From Symbiodinium natans (lineage: Eukaryota; Sar; Dinophyceae; Suessiales; Symbiodiniaceae), in contig CAJNDS010002542.1 in NCBI GenBank assembly GCA_905221605.1, forward strand, positions 305,953-369,952: DNA of 64,000 nucleotides, in the 5' to 3' direction. The notes under the pieces were generated by a model, which saw only the letters and a list, made by a program, of their open reading frames with translations, was not told where the DNA came from and searched no databases. Position numbers and translations under genes: made by a program. This document shows, piece after piece, positions 34,006 through 45,300 of the stretch (positions are counted from its first letter, which is position 1; the number at the start of each line of letters is the position of its first letter).

Positions 34006-34429
34006 TAACTTCTTGCATTTCTTGTTTTTCTCACAGACAGGAAGAAGTTACGGAAATTAATGAATTGTGAATTTCTTTAATTTGTTTTCATTAATCTCGC
34101 AAGCCCGAACAGCTGCCGGAATTAGTTTCATGAATTTCATTAATTTCTTTAATTTCTTTGATTTCTTTATTGTTTGAATTTCTGAAAACCTTTAATTTCT
34201 TTAACTCCCTCAATTTCTTGAATTTCTTTACTTTCTGTAATTTCGTTTAATTAGTCTCGCAAGCCCGAACGGCTGCCTGAATTAATTTCTTTAATTTCTT
34301 TTTTATTTCTTTAATTTCTTTAATTTCTCACAGAGAGACCCAGAAATTAAAGAAATTAAAGAAATTAATTGGGGGAGCCCACCCAACTCACGGGACTAAT
34401 TTAAACTAGAAGACGATTGGCCCGAAAGC

Positions 34430-34720
34430 ATCGATTTGCGGTGCGTTGAGTCTATGCACTTGACTCTGTGCGCTCGAACTGTATGCACTTGGACAAGTGT
34501 ATGCACTTAAGTGTATGCACTTATATGGTTGCATACTCACTTGTATACTGCACTTGTATACTGGACGTGTATGCACTCGAACTGCATGGCACTCAAGTGT
34601 GTTGAGTTGAATGCCATGCACTTGTGGTCAACTCTATACACTTCATTGGCATTCAATAGATCTGAAGTAAACGGACTTGAACTGTATGAACTTCACTTGC
34701 ATGCACCCGACTCGGCTGCG
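34430..34720 (+). repeat. Irregular TATGCACTTG repeat
   Basis: The decamer TATGCACTTG and close variants recur about 14 times at 10-30 base spacing. The small ORFs across it are not credible genes. Confidence 0.7.
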
Positions 34721-35029
34721 CACGTCCTGTCAACGCGATGCTATGAAAGAAAAGACAAAAACATCTAACGCGAGAGCCGTCAGCCATGAGCATCATCGGC
34801 AGTCGCTCTGAAGTCCAAGCTCACACTCCAGAGCGCCTTTCAAAGAAAAAAGGACAGAAGAGCGAGGTTGGCAAGAAGGCCTTGGAGCTTCAAAGAGCAG
34901 AGAAGCACAGTGAAATCTGACCGAAGTGAGTTTCGCACGCCGGGAATTAAATAACAATGAAATTTGCGATGTTTTCGCACGCTCGGCATTGGAGCACCAT
35001 GTGATTTTGCGAAATCATTAACCATGGTA

Positions 35030-35595
35030 TTTGCGATGGTTTTGGAACCAGCGAATTCGGGGACCATGGTATTTGCCATGGTTTGGAACCAGCGAATTCG
35101 GGGACCATGGTATTTGCGATGCTTTTGGAGCCAGCGAATTCGGGGGCCATGGCATTTGCGATGCTTTTGGAAGCAGCGAATTCGGGGACCATGGTATCTG
35201 CGATGCTTTTGGAACCAGCGAATTCGGGGACCATGGTATTTGCGATGGTTTTGGAAACAGCGAATTCGGGGACCATGGTATTTGCGATTCTTTTGGAAAC
35301 AGCGAATTCGGGGACCATGGTATTTGCCATGGTTTGGAACCAGCGAATTCGGGGACCATGGTATTTGCGATGCTTTTGGAACCAGCCACGGAAGCTCCTT
35401 GCGATGGTTTTGGAAACAGCGAATTCGGGGACCTGGTATTTGCGATGCTTTTGGAAGCAGCGAATTCGGGGACCATGGTATGTGCCATGCGTTTGGAACC
35501 AGCGAATTCGGGGACCATGGTATTTGCGATGGTTTTGGAACCAGCCACGGAAGCTCCTTGCGATGGTTTTGGAAACAGCGAATTCGGGGCTAGTC
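35030..35595. repeat. 42-bp satellite with EcoRI and NcoI sites
   Basis: About a dozen units of roughly 42 bases carry GCGAATTCGGGGACCATGG and TTTGCGATGCTTTTGGA. Because the period is a multiple of three, several frames on both strands stay open for up to 209 codons. All are repeat by-products. Two units are interrupted by CCACGGAAGCTCC. Confidence 0.9.
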
Positions 35596-38500
35596 TCGCA
35601 AGCCCGAAGGGCTACCGGAATTTATTTCTTTAATTTCTTTAATTTCGCACAGAGAGGCCCATAAACTAAAGAAATTAAAGAAATTAAAGAAATTAATTGG
35701 GGGAGCCCCCCCGGCTCACGGGACTAATTTAAATAAATCAAAGAAATTAATGAAATTAAAGAAATTAATTAATTTCTTTAATTTCTTTAATTTCGCACAG
35801 AGAGGCCCAGAAATTAAAGAAATTAATGAAATTGATTAATTTATTTAATTTCTTTAATTTCTCACAAAGAGGCCCAGAAATTCAATAAATTCAAGAAATT
35901 AATTAATTTCATTAATTTCTTTAATTTCTTTAATTTCATTAATTTCTTTTAATTAGTCTCGCAAGCCCGAAGGGCTACCGGAATTAATTTCTTTAATTTC
36001 TTTAATTTCTCACAGAGAGGCCCAGAAATTAAAGAAATTAAAGAAATTAATTGGGGGCCCCCCCCCGGCTCACGGGACTAATTAAAATAAATTAAAGAAA
36101 TTAATGAAATTAATGAAATTAAAGAAATTAATTAATTTCTTTAATTTCTTTAATTTCGCACAGAGAGGCCCAGAAATTAAAGAAATTAATGAAATTAATT
36201 AATTTCTTTAATTTCTTTAATTTCTCACAGAGAGGCCCAGAAATTAAAGAAATTAATGAAATTTAATTTCTTTAATTTCTTTAATTTCTCACAGAGAGGC
36301 CCAGAAATTAAAGAAATTAAAGAAATTAATTAATTTCATTAATTTCATTAATTTCTTTAATTTCTTTAATTTCTTTAATTTCTTTAATTTCTTTTAATTA
36401 GTCTCGCAAGCCCGAAGGGCTACCGGAATTAATTTCTTTAATTTCTTTAATTTCTCACAGAGAGGCACAGAAATTAAAGAAATTAAAGAAACTAATTGGG
36501 GTAGCCCCCCCGGCTCACGGGACTAATTAAAATAAACTAAAGAAATTAATGAAATTAATGAAATTAATGAAATTAATGAAATTAAAGAAATTAATTAATT
36601 TCTTTAATTTCTTTAATTTCGCACAGAGAGGCCCAGAAATTAAAGAAATTAATGAAATTATTTAATTTCTTTAATTTCTCACGGAGAGGCCCAGAAATTA
36701 AAGAAATTAATGAAATTAATTAATTTCTTTAATTTCTTTAATTTCTCACAGAGAGGCCCAGAAATTAAAGAAATTAAAGAAATTAATTGGGGGGCCCCCC
36801 CCGGCTCACGGGACTAATTAAAATAAATTAAAGAAATTAATGAAATTAATGAAATTAAAGAAATTAATTGATTTCTTTAATTTCTTTAATTTCGCACAGA
36901 GAGGCCCAGAAATTACAGAAATTAATGAAATTAATTAATTTCTTTAATTTCTTTAATTTCTCACAGAGAGGCCCCGAAATTAAAGAAATTAATGAAATTA
37001 ATTAATTTCTTTAATTTCTTTAATTTTTCACAGAGAGGCCCAGAAATTAAAGAAATTAAAGAAATTCATTGGGGGAGCCCCCCCGGCTCACGGGACTAAT
37101 TAAATAAATTAAAGAAATTAATGAAATTAATGAAATTAAAGAAATTAATTAATTTCTTTAATTTCTTTAATTTCTTTAATTTCGCACAGAGAGGCCCAGA
37201 AATTAAAGAAATTAATGAAATTAATTAATTTCTTTAATTTCTTTAATTTCTCACAGAGAGGCCCAGAAATTAAAGAAATTAATGAAATTAATTAATTTCT
37301 TTAATTTCTTTAATTTCTCACAGAGAGGCCCAGAAATTAAAGAAATTACAGAAATTAATTAATTTCATTAATTTCTTTAATTTCTTTAATTTCATTAATT
37401 TCTTTTAATTAGTCTCGCAAGCCCGAAGGGCTATCGGAATTAATTTCTTTAATTTCTTTAATTTCTCACAGAGAGGCCCAGAAATTAAAGAAATTAAAGA
37501 AATTAATTGGGGGGGGCCCCCCGGCTCACGGGAGTAATTAAAATAAATTAAAGAAATTAATGAAATTAATGAAATTAAAGAAATTAATTAATTTCTTTAA
37601 TTTCTTTAATTTCGCACAGAGAGGCCCAGAAATTAAAGAAATTAATGAAATTAATTAATTTCTTTAATTTCTTTAATTTCTCACAGAGAGGCCCGGAAAT
37701 TAAAGAAATTAATGAAATTAGTTAATTTCTTTAATTTCTTTAATTTCTCACAGAGAGGCCCAGAAATTAAAGAAATTAAAGAAATTAATTAATTTCATTA
37801 ATTTCTTTAATTTCTTTAATTTCTTTAATTTCTTTTAATTAGTCTCGCAAGCCCGAAGTGCTACCTGAATTAATTTCTTTAATTTCTTTAATTTCTCACA
37901 GAGAGGCCCAGAAATTAAAGAAATTAAAGAAATTAATTGGGGTAGCCCCCCCGGCTCACGGGACTAATTAAAATAAATTAAAGAAATTAATGAAATTAAA
38001 GAAATTAATTAATTTCTTTAATTTCTTTAATTTCGCACACAGAGGCCCAGAAATTAAAGAAATTAATGAAATTAATTAATTTCTTTAATTTCTTTAATTT
38101 CTCACAGGGAGGCCCAGAAATTAAAGAAATTAATGAAATTAATTAATTTCTTTAATTTCTTTAATTTCTCACAGAGAGGCCCAGAAATTAAAGAAATTAA
38201 AGAAATTAAAGAAATTGATTAATTTCATTAATTTCTTTAATTTCTTTAGTTTCATTAATTTCTTTTAATTAGTCTCGCAAGCCCGAAGGGCTACCGGAAT
38301 TAATTTCTTTAATTTCTTTAAAATCTCACAGAGAGGCCCAGAAATTAAAGAAATTAAAGAAATTAATTGGGGGAGCCCCCCCGGCTCACGGGACTAATTA
38401 AAATAAATTAAAGAAATTAATGAAATTAAAGAAACTAATTAATTTCATTAATTTCTTTAATTTCGCACAGAGAGGCCCAGAAATTAAAGAAATTAATGAA

Positions 38501-38816
38501 ATTAATTAATTTCTTTAATTTCATTTATTTCCCTAAGAGAGCCCCAGAAATTAAAGAAATTAAAGAAATTAAAGAAATTAATAGGTAAATAAATTAAATT
38601 CCTCATACAAGTGATATACGTGAAATGGACCCAAAAGGTCCCTCTCACATATATATATATATGTAGGTGTACATATATAAATACCTTTATGATCATTTAT
38701 GTATGAGTGCATATGTAGATGCTTGATTATGCTTTGCTTAACGTGGCATACAGCCTTGTGATAGACGGTTTTTTCCACCGCAGCCCACCCAAGCATCCTT
38801 CTTTGTCCCGACGCAG

Positions 38817-38983
38817 GTGAGGACCTCTACCTGGCCGAGTACCATCAACAGCTGGATGTTGCTCTGGCCCTGCGCCTGCCCGAGCGTCAGAGCACGGCGC
38901 CGCTTCGGAAGGAGGCCCGCAGTCAACAACAAGCAAATGACTCGAGCCTCAATCAAGCCCAAGTTTGCTATGAGATCCCGAGG
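38817..38983 (+). CDS. Glycosyltransferase-like gene, exon 1 (first seen)
   Basis: After CGACGCAG the frame reads EDLYLAEYHQQLDVALALRL and on to YEIPR. It starts one base into a codon, so an upstream exon is required. The donor is GT at 38984 (GTTTAAAAG). Confidence 0.55.
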
Positions 38984-41900
38984 GTTTAAAAGTTTAGGGT
39001 TTCGGGTTTGAAGTACCATGATGGATTTCGCACCCAAAAGCCATGCCAAAGAGGGCTTTCGTGAGACTGGCACGACTGTCTGGGACTGCTTCTGACCCAA
39101 GCTGCACCCAAAACCCTCGACCCTCAGCCCGAAACCCTCAACCCTAAACCCTTAGCCTGAACCCTAAACCCTAATCCCTAAACCCTAGACCCAGATGCTG
39201 CACTTTGCTGGCTTCGGTGTCCACACGACCACCTTGTTGGAGCCAATGTTCGCGATGAAAAGGGTCTTGCCAGAGACTATGGCCTTCGAGTCTCTGATTC
39301 CAGTGGCACCCCACCAAGCCCCTGCCCCTAAACCCTAAACTCCAAACCCTAAACCCTAAGCCCTGAACCCCCCTTCCATTTGCATGGGGGTTTAGGGTTG
39401 AGGGTCATGGCCATTGAATCTCGGATTTCGAGTGGGGCTCTCATTGAGTCCCCATTCCTCGCGTTTTGAGGGTGTAGGTTTTTGTCGGCTGAGGCTGTCT
39501 TATGTAAACCCCAAAGCAGATAGGGTTTAGGGTTTTGGGTTTTGGGCTTTGGGGTTTAGGGTTTAGGGTTAAGGCTTAGGGTTTAGGGTGGATGGTTTAG
39601 GGTTTAAGGGGTGGTGTAGGATGTAGGGTTTAGGATTTAATGTTCAGGGTAGCAGCTGCAAAAGTAACCTCCCTCTCCAAACAACAAACAAGCAGCAAGG
39701 TAGCTTACGTAGTTACTTGATGCTATCCGAGGAGTTCGTGCTGTTTGGGGCCACCCACCCACCATCCGAGAAGTTGATGTCGGAGGTGTGCTTGCCAGAT
39801 TCTCAGCGCCTACAGTGCCGGCTATCGTACTCGCCTTCGCCCGACTGGCGCCCCGGCCAAAGCTTGAGGACCCGACGCTTTCCGAGGGCTCATCTAACTT
39901 GTCGGCCCTTTTTTCGGTCAGGTAAATTACTGATTGTTCTTTCCGGTTTTGTAGGGTTGCCAAGAAGGGTCCAGAATTGACGTCACCCCTCCTCTTACTG
40001 GCCTGAAGCAACCAAGATCCTTAAATTTTTCCTCGCTCGCATAGCAAGTTTCGGTTGCCTGAATAAGGGTCGGATTGCTGTATTTTGGGGCATACTTTAG
40101 GGCGACCCCAATTTTGGGAAATGGTCCATCGATCTCTCTAGGTGGACGAACCTGGTGGACCAGCGGCCACTGCAGCCGACCCTGGACACCCTGAGCAAGG
40201 TGATCCTTGCGGACAGCTTTATCCGGCAGTCGCACTGCCTCGTCTGCGGTGGAGGCAGCCGATCCATGGGCTGCTTGCAGCATTCAACGAAGCCCCTTAT
40301 GGCCCTGTGTAGCTACCCTCAAGCCCTTATGGCTGAAAGGAGCCATACCTTGCTTACCCTAAGTCCACCCCACAACTCTTCGCAGGCAACTCCCCAACCC
40401 TGTGCCTCCTCTTGCGCATGGTGACGGACTTGCCCATGCTGATCACGCTTCAAGCGCCCCTGGCCTTCCGCATGCCCCCTGACGAGGACCGAGGTTTTTC
40501 AGGAGCCAGGGTTAATGAGGCAGGGGTTCTTTTGGTGTGTTGGGGCCAAAAAAACGCTTTCTTTTTTGAGCACGGGTGGGCTGGACAGAGGCCCAAAACG
40601 CCAGAAAACCCCTGAGCTGCCAGAAACCCTCCAAACCCAATCGTCACGCCGAAAATCTCGCAAGGACCACCGGGCCTTGCTCGTCGCCCTCTTCCGCGAG
40701 GTGGCCAGGCCCTCGCCCGCACCTTGGGGACCAAATGAACCCTTGGGGAGGCCGAGGCGGTTTGCAGTTTGGAGTTTGCGGTTTCGAGGGTTTGGGGGGT
40801 TGAGGGTTCAGGAGGGGTCATCTCACTCGGGTCTATGAACCAGAAGCCCTTTGAGGGTTCGTTTGGTCCCCAAGGCAAGCAGAGGTCGCACAGTGACGTC
40901 TACGAGCTTGATCTTCCTCCAGCGCCAGGAGGGATTTGGGGCTTGTAGGCTTGCTTGTAGGGATGAAGGCTTGCTAGGGCCTACAGCAAGTTATAGGCAT
41001 AGGGTTTGTAGGTTAATAGTCCCTCCCCCTGATTATTCAACGTGCGACCCCCCACCCCCCCACCCCCCCCCCCCCAATAGAAACTCGAAATGTGTTTTTT
41101 AACATTAGGGGGATGTTTTGTCCATACGCCATCTTTTCGGACAGGGTGTAGTCGATTGGCTTGAAGATTTTTGAGGCCCTGAACCCCCCCAATTCGGAAT
41201 AGGGTTTAAAAGGTGGGGTCGGTTTCGGCAGGAGTTTCCAGAAAGTGTTTCTACAGTTAGGGGGTGTTTATAATTAAGGGGGAAGGGATAAGGACAGGTT
41301 TCTAGGAACTCGCAGGTTTGCGGGGTTTAGGGTGTTGTGGAAGGGCCTCGAGTCTGCAGGACTCAGTTGGGGGATGTTGAGGGTTCTGCTTGGAGGTTCA
41401 TCGTACTTATACAGTATAGGGTTCTAAGTACCCTACTTATAAGGGCTCTGACCATAGCTATCCTATACCCATATCCCTACTTATATAAGTACCCAAGCAT
41501 GAACCTCCAAAGTGAGTGTCAGGTGTGGATCCAAACTGGCTGCCTTTTGCCCGTGGTGCGCAACCACAACTTGTATGCTGCGGAGGCTGCTCAAGCTGGT
41601 CCTGGTGACCCGACGGATGCCAGAGAAGTCCTCTTCTGGCAGAACCACGTGGCTTTGAAACCGGATGTCTCCATGTGCCTGTGGCGTTACCTGAAGCAGC
41701 AGATCAAAGATGAGGGGGACTTTCCCTTCAATCTGGTCTTCAAGAACATAAGGCGCCTGCCCGGCAAGGGGCCGAGACGTAAGGTCTATAGCCTACCTGG
41801 AGACCTTGATGGTTCCATGGCAACCTATGCCGGGCTCAGCAATCGCTTTGCAGCGGCAGTGCTCTTCCCTCATGACGTGGGGATGATCTCATTCGACGAC

Positions 41901-42668
41901 CTGTACGCTGTGGCACTGCCCATCTTTATGCCCGATCCGGAGCTCGTCGTAAATATCGCCTACGCGCAGCTTGTGAGCACCAAGAACTATCCTTGGTACC
42001 TGCTGCGTGGGGAGCACGCCAAGCTCCACTACGCACGGGCTGACGATCTGGGCCCGCCATGGAATCCTGGTTGGGGATGGGCCGAGGCCTGGCGGAACTC
42101 CAGCGAAATCTACACTGGCGCTGCCAAGCTTACTGCGGATACCTTGCGACAGGCAATCGCAACTGCCAACTATGTCCTGCTGCCTCACATCTATCGCTTC
42201 TTCTCCATTACAGACTTGCTCCACCACCTGGCCAGCTCCTTGAAGACTTCATGGTCAAAGTTCCCATTACTATTGCTGAATGTTACGAGCCATACGCGGG
42301 CTGATCAAAGTTGCAGACCCTTTTGGTAGCAACAACAGGTACGATATAATTTACATCAACCCATCCACTGAGTCCACATACCTTGTGCATGAAATCCTGA
42401 ATCCCCCTCTGGACAAACCCTGAGCCTTAAACCCTCAACGACCAAAGAAGCCGAGGCTTGGAAACCCTAAACCCTAAACCCTAAACCCTAAACCCTAAAC
42501 CCTAAACCCTAAACCCTAAACCCTAAACCCTAAACCCTCAAGAAAAGCCGAGGTTTGGAAACTGGGGACTTGCTCAAGACGCGGCAAGCCATGCGGAAGG
42601 CCTCCCTGGACGCCTGGGAGGTGACGTCCGAGTTCTACCGCCGGGCGTGCAGCTACCTGCTGGCTTAG
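38817..42668 (+). CDS. Glycosyltransferase-like protein gene (STELLO-type C-terminal region), eight exons
   Basis: Eight exons (38817-38983, 39195-39289, 40142-40248, 40386-40486, 40665-40728, 40885-40928, 41523-42234, 42553-42668) join with matching phases at all seven junctions and end in TAG. Donors are GT, GT, GT, GA, GA, GA and GC. Motifs in order include LCLLLRMVTDLPMLITLQAP, TVTSTSLIFLQRQ/VWIQTG, ISFDDLYAVALPIFMPD and LPHIYRFFSITDLLHHL. This order resembles STELLO-like glycosyltransferases (S...T.LIxxxxxYQTG, then SxxExYxMxIPLFxPS, then PHIxxFxSxxDLLxxL) and many unnamed dinoflagellate proteins. Family membership is from memory and moderate. The 5' part is missing; it may lie beyond the satellites at 29-38.6 kb. 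Substrate and compartment are unknown; a Golgi role would fit the family. Confidence 0.6.
39195..39289 (+). CDS. Glycosyltransferase-like gene, exon 2
   Basis: It follows a CCCAG acceptor at the end of a CCCTAAA array and reads MLHFAGFGVHTTTLLEPMF and AMKRVLPETMAF. The GT donor at 39290 splits a glutamate codon completed by exon 3. Confidence 0.5.
40142..40248 (+). CDS. Glycosyltransferase-like gene, exon 3
   Basis: It reads WTNLVDQRPLQPTLDTLSK and VILADSFIRQSHCLVC. The acceptor is CTAG/G. The GT donor at 40249 splits a glycine codon completed by exon 4. Confidence 0.62.
40386..40486 (+). CDS. Glycosyltransferase-like gene, exon 4
   Basis: It reads NSPTLCLLLRMVTDLPMLI and TLQAPLAFRMPPDE. 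The acceptor is GCAG/G and the GA donor at 40487 keeps frame; a GT donor at 40494 would not. Confidence 0.62.
40665..40728 (+). CDS. Glycosyltransferase-like gene, exon 5
   Basis: It reads DHRALLVALFREVARPSPAP and W. The acceptor is GCAAG/G. The donor is probably GA at 40729. Confidence 0.55.
40885..40928 (+). CDS. Glycosyltransferase-like gene, exon 6
   Basis: It reads RTVTSTSLIFLQRQ, the segment that precedes the QTG motif in the family. The acceptor is GAG/G and the donor GA at 40929. Confidence 0.55.
41389..41511. mobile_element. MITE-like family B copy against a splice acceptor
   Basis: Inverted ends CTTGGAGGTTCAT and ATGAACCTCCAA surround a middle that also folds. The element ends 11 bases before the AG acceptor of exon 7 of the glycosyltransferase-like gene. 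It lies inside a long open frame (41337-42329) and extends that ORF artificially upstream. Confidence 0.75.
41523..42234 (+). CDS. Glycosyltransferase-like gene, exon 7 (main domain)
   Basis: This is the longest coding exon of the window, 712 bases. It starts VWIQTGCLLPVVRNHNLY after GTCAG and ends in DLLHHLA plus one base at a GC donor. The longer open frame from 41337 is an artefact of the family-B element upstream. Downstream codons to 42329 belong to the intron. Confidence 0.68.
42466..42540. repeat. Perfect CCCTAAA array (about 10 units)
   Basis: This is the longest uninterrupted CCCTAAA run in the window. It is flanked by near-identical AAGCCGAGGCTTGGAAAC (42448-42465) and AAGCCGAGGTTTGGAAAC (42545-42562). 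Confidence 0.93.
42553..42668 (+). CDS. Glycosyltransferase-like gene, exon 8 (last)
   Basis: It reads LETGDLLKTRQAMRKASLD and AWEVTSEFYRRACSYLLA, then TAG. The helical tail fits the C-terminus of the family. The acceptor lies within a sequence that is duplicated on the far side of a CCCTAAA array. Confidence 0.62.
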
Positions 42669-43960
42669 GGGGGATCTTAGGGCCTTTAGGCTTAAGGGTT
42701 TAGGGTTTAGGGTTTAGGGTTCAGGGTTTAGGGTTTAGGGTTTAGGCTTAAGGGTTTAGGGTTCGGGGTTAAGGGTTAAGGGTTTAGGCTTAAGGGTTTA
42801 GCGCCCTAAGACCTAAACCCAAAACCCTACCCGTTACCCTAAACCCTACTTATCAGTACCCAAACTAACCTCCAAGTAGAGTTTAGGGCTTCAAGGTTGT
42901 TACAGGGTTTAGGGTTTAGGGATGCTAAGCTGGAGTAAGCCCCGTTTTTGCCGCTGGACCTACCTGAACTCAATAGGATTTTCACAGGTTCCCCTTCTAC
43001 CCCCTTCTATACTGCCCCACCTAGGTTTCCCCCCACAGTTAAGGCTATTTGGAGATAAGTAACCGTTAGTAAGGTTAGGAGATGGAGGATGCAGCCGCAG
43101 GATCCGCAGAAAGTATTGGCAGACTGGGCTTCAGGACCAAGATGAACCCTAAACCCTAAACCCTAAAACCAAAATGAACCAACCAACCAGAAAATGAACC
43201 CTTTAAAGTGTGCCAACCACAAAACGAACCAAAATGAACAAACCCAAAATGAGCCAACTAACATGGACCAACCAGAATGAGGTTTCGGGAATTGAGGAGC
43301 ATTACTTAAGTTTAGGAGGGTTCCTTTGTTGTATGGTTTAAGCAAAATGTTCTTCCTGAATTAAGGGTTATTTGAGCCCCTGGCTTCACTGAGAGGGTCA
43401 GAAAGGATTGGTTCTACCAACCCTAGATCAAATACCCGAAGCTGTACCCGGGGCTCCATTTACCTACTATTTTGTGGGTTGTGCCCTATATTCTGGGGGT
43501 TATGCACTATACTCAGGGGGGATAACCTACCATCTTGTAGGGTTTTGGAGTCACAGGTAAAAACTCATCAACCCTAAACCCCTAAACCCTAAACCCCTAA
43601 CCCTAGACCCGGAAAGGCCCTCACGCCCTCCCAGGTACCTGTATGGGAGGTGTGCCCTAAACCCTAAAACCCTAAACCCTAAACCCTAAACCCTAAGGTT
43701 TTGGGATTACGCTTCCGGTTTCTTGGCTTCAAAGTTTGGAGTGTCGGGCTTGAGACTGCAAATGTTAAGTCGCCACTGTGGGATGGGGGGGGGGGGGTGC
43801 CCTCTTGAGGGCGACTTTCCTGTCTTTGCTTCCACACGATCCACTCATAAAACGGGCTCCTGCAAGTGCACCCTTATCCAGAAGAAACCCTCTCCACTTG
43901 TCACTTTGCTCCTGAACCCTGAACCCTGAACCCTAAACCCTACACCCCGAAACCTAAGCC
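42669..43960. other. Repeat-rich stretch without a recognised gene
   Basis: It holds TTTAGGG-type repeats (42690-42800), a family-B fragment, an AATGAACCAACCA low-complexity tract (43170-43280), the longest family-C copy and a short poly-G tract. Nothing is recognisable as coding. Confidence 0.6.
43450..43559. repeat. Dispersed repeat family C, longest copy
   Basis: It runs from GGGGCTCCATTTACCTACTA to GGAGTCACAGGTAA. Inside, an ACCTACTATTTTGT-like segment is repeated directly as ACCTACCATCTTGT. Confidence 0.68.
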
Positions 43961-43970
43961 TTAAACCCGA

Positions 43971-44039
43971 AGATCGCAAGCAATGGTTCCTCAAGGTCTG
44001 CAACCTCTGTGACGGCTTCGTGAATTTTGTCTACGCCGG
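43971..44039 (+). other. Candidate exon
   Basis: After CGAAG the frame reads RKQWFLKVCNLCDGFVNFVY and ends at a GT donor. Telomere-like arrays flank it on both sides, as with the exons of the PPR gene. The gene is not identified. Confidence 0.4.
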
Positions 44040-44109
44040 TGACGGGCAGGGGCGTGCCACCCCCGGGGGTGTTGGAATGGGTGGGGGGGGGTTCAGGGCT
44101 TAGGGTCGC

Positions 44110-44260
44110 CCTAAAGCCTATAAACCCTAAACGCTAAAACCCTAAACCCTAAACCCTAGACCCTAAACCCTAAACCCTAAACCCTGAACCCTAAACCCTA
44201 AACCCTAAACCCTAATTAAACCTCTACACCTCGAACCTTAAACCCTAAACCCTTAAATCC
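44110..44260. repeat. CCCTAAA array
   Basis: About fourteen units, mostly perfect. TTTAGGG polarity follows at 44460-44550. Confidence 0.9.
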
Positions 44261-44290
44261 CAAACCGTTCACTAAACGCCTCGAACCCCT

Positions 44291-44345
44291 AAGTAGCCCA
44301 GTAACCATATTAGCCTTTTTGGGGTTGGTTACTTTAGAAGGGAAT
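44291..44345. mobile_element. MITE-like family D, truncated inverted copy
   Basis: It starts GTAGCCCAGTAACC and continues with TTTTTGGGGTTGGTTACTTT, matching the reverse complement of the complete copy. The second end is missing. Confidence 0.65.
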
Positions 44346-45207
44346 CTTTGAGCCCAAAGCAAAGGGTACACGCTACCAAGCCAAGAGCCTGCGAGGCCAG
44401 GAGCCTTCACTTCCTGGAACCCAGTCTCGAGCAAGCATCACAGGGCTTCAGCGTTGTGGTGGTTTAGGGTTTAGGGTTTAGGGTTTTAGGGTTTAATTAA
44501 GGGCTTGCGATTTAAGGGCTCAGGGTTCAGGGTTTAGGGTTGAGGGTTTCAGATTCAGGCGCGAGGGGGGGCGGGGGGGGACCTTCACTATCAGGACCTC
44601 GCATGTAGATAAACGGCATCCTGTTTTCCGTATCTCCGGAAAGAAAAGACTAAAACCCCCTTGTAAGGCAATCCAATTATGTTCATTTCTACACACACAC
44701 ACAGATGTGTGTATATGTGTATATGCATATATATATATATACATATGTGTATGTAGATGTATCACATATATATATATATATATACAGACCAGCAGTATCT
44801 TTGCACATCGACGCCGTCCTCTGTACATTTGGTTTGTTTATTCTTTTTTTTTGCTTCCCTTGCATCATCCACTACTAGCATCAGCTCGGGTGGGGTGCCT
44901 CCTGCTTCCCATGTGATAGAAGTGCCCCCAAAAAGGTCAAAGGTTAACGGCTTGGGGTTCAGCATTGTGCATTTGGCGGAAGGTCTGCTTCAGCTTGATA
45001 GAGTGCGAGGGTGAGTCTTGGTTGTGGGTCCTCTCAATGAGCAGTTCGGATATAAACTGTAGACACAGGATATGGTCTCCAGGGCCACAGGTTGAGATGT
45101 CGAGAAACCGAAGCCCTGTAAACTTCACACTAATCCCTAAACCCTAAACCATAAACCCTAAACCGTAAACCCTAAACCCTAAACCTTAAACCCTAAACCC
45201 AGCAAGG

Positions 45208-45300
45208 TGTGCGATTTGGAGCGCTTCAGAAGCACAAAGAGCTCCTGGAAAGGCCGGGCTTTTGTGACCGGGGACTCCTTCACATGAAACTGAAAGCGGT
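45208..45300 (+). other. Candidate exon
   Basis: After AGCAAG two frames are open: one reads GALQKHKELLERPGFCDRG, another CDLERFRSTKSSWKGRAF. Arrays of CCCTAAA before and TTTAGGG after it suggest an exon. Product unknown. Confidence 0.35.

Larger units (their letters stand above)
34005..38600. repeat. AATTTCTTT hairpin satellite with GC-rich modules
   Basis: Arms of (TTTAATTTC)n and (GAAATTAAA)n alternate around CACAGAGAGGCCCAG, so each unit can fold on itself. A recurring larger module begins AATTAGTCTCGCAAGCCCGA and ends CCGGCTCACGGGACTAATT, with terminal AATTAGTC/GACTAATT inverted. Modules are clear near 35590, 35953, 36400, 37408, 37838 and 38270; earlier diverged copies start near 33984, 34100 and 34255. 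No coding sequence was seen. Confidence 0.88.

Noticed and set aside
34964-35664. Long open frames of about 200 codons on both strands
   Set aside because: They come from a 42-bp satellite; every frame stays open because the period is a multiple of three.
41337-41522. N-terminal 62 codons of the long ORF at 41337-42329
   Set aside because: They translate a family-B foldback element; the exon starts at 41523 after an AG acceptor, as family similarity begins there.
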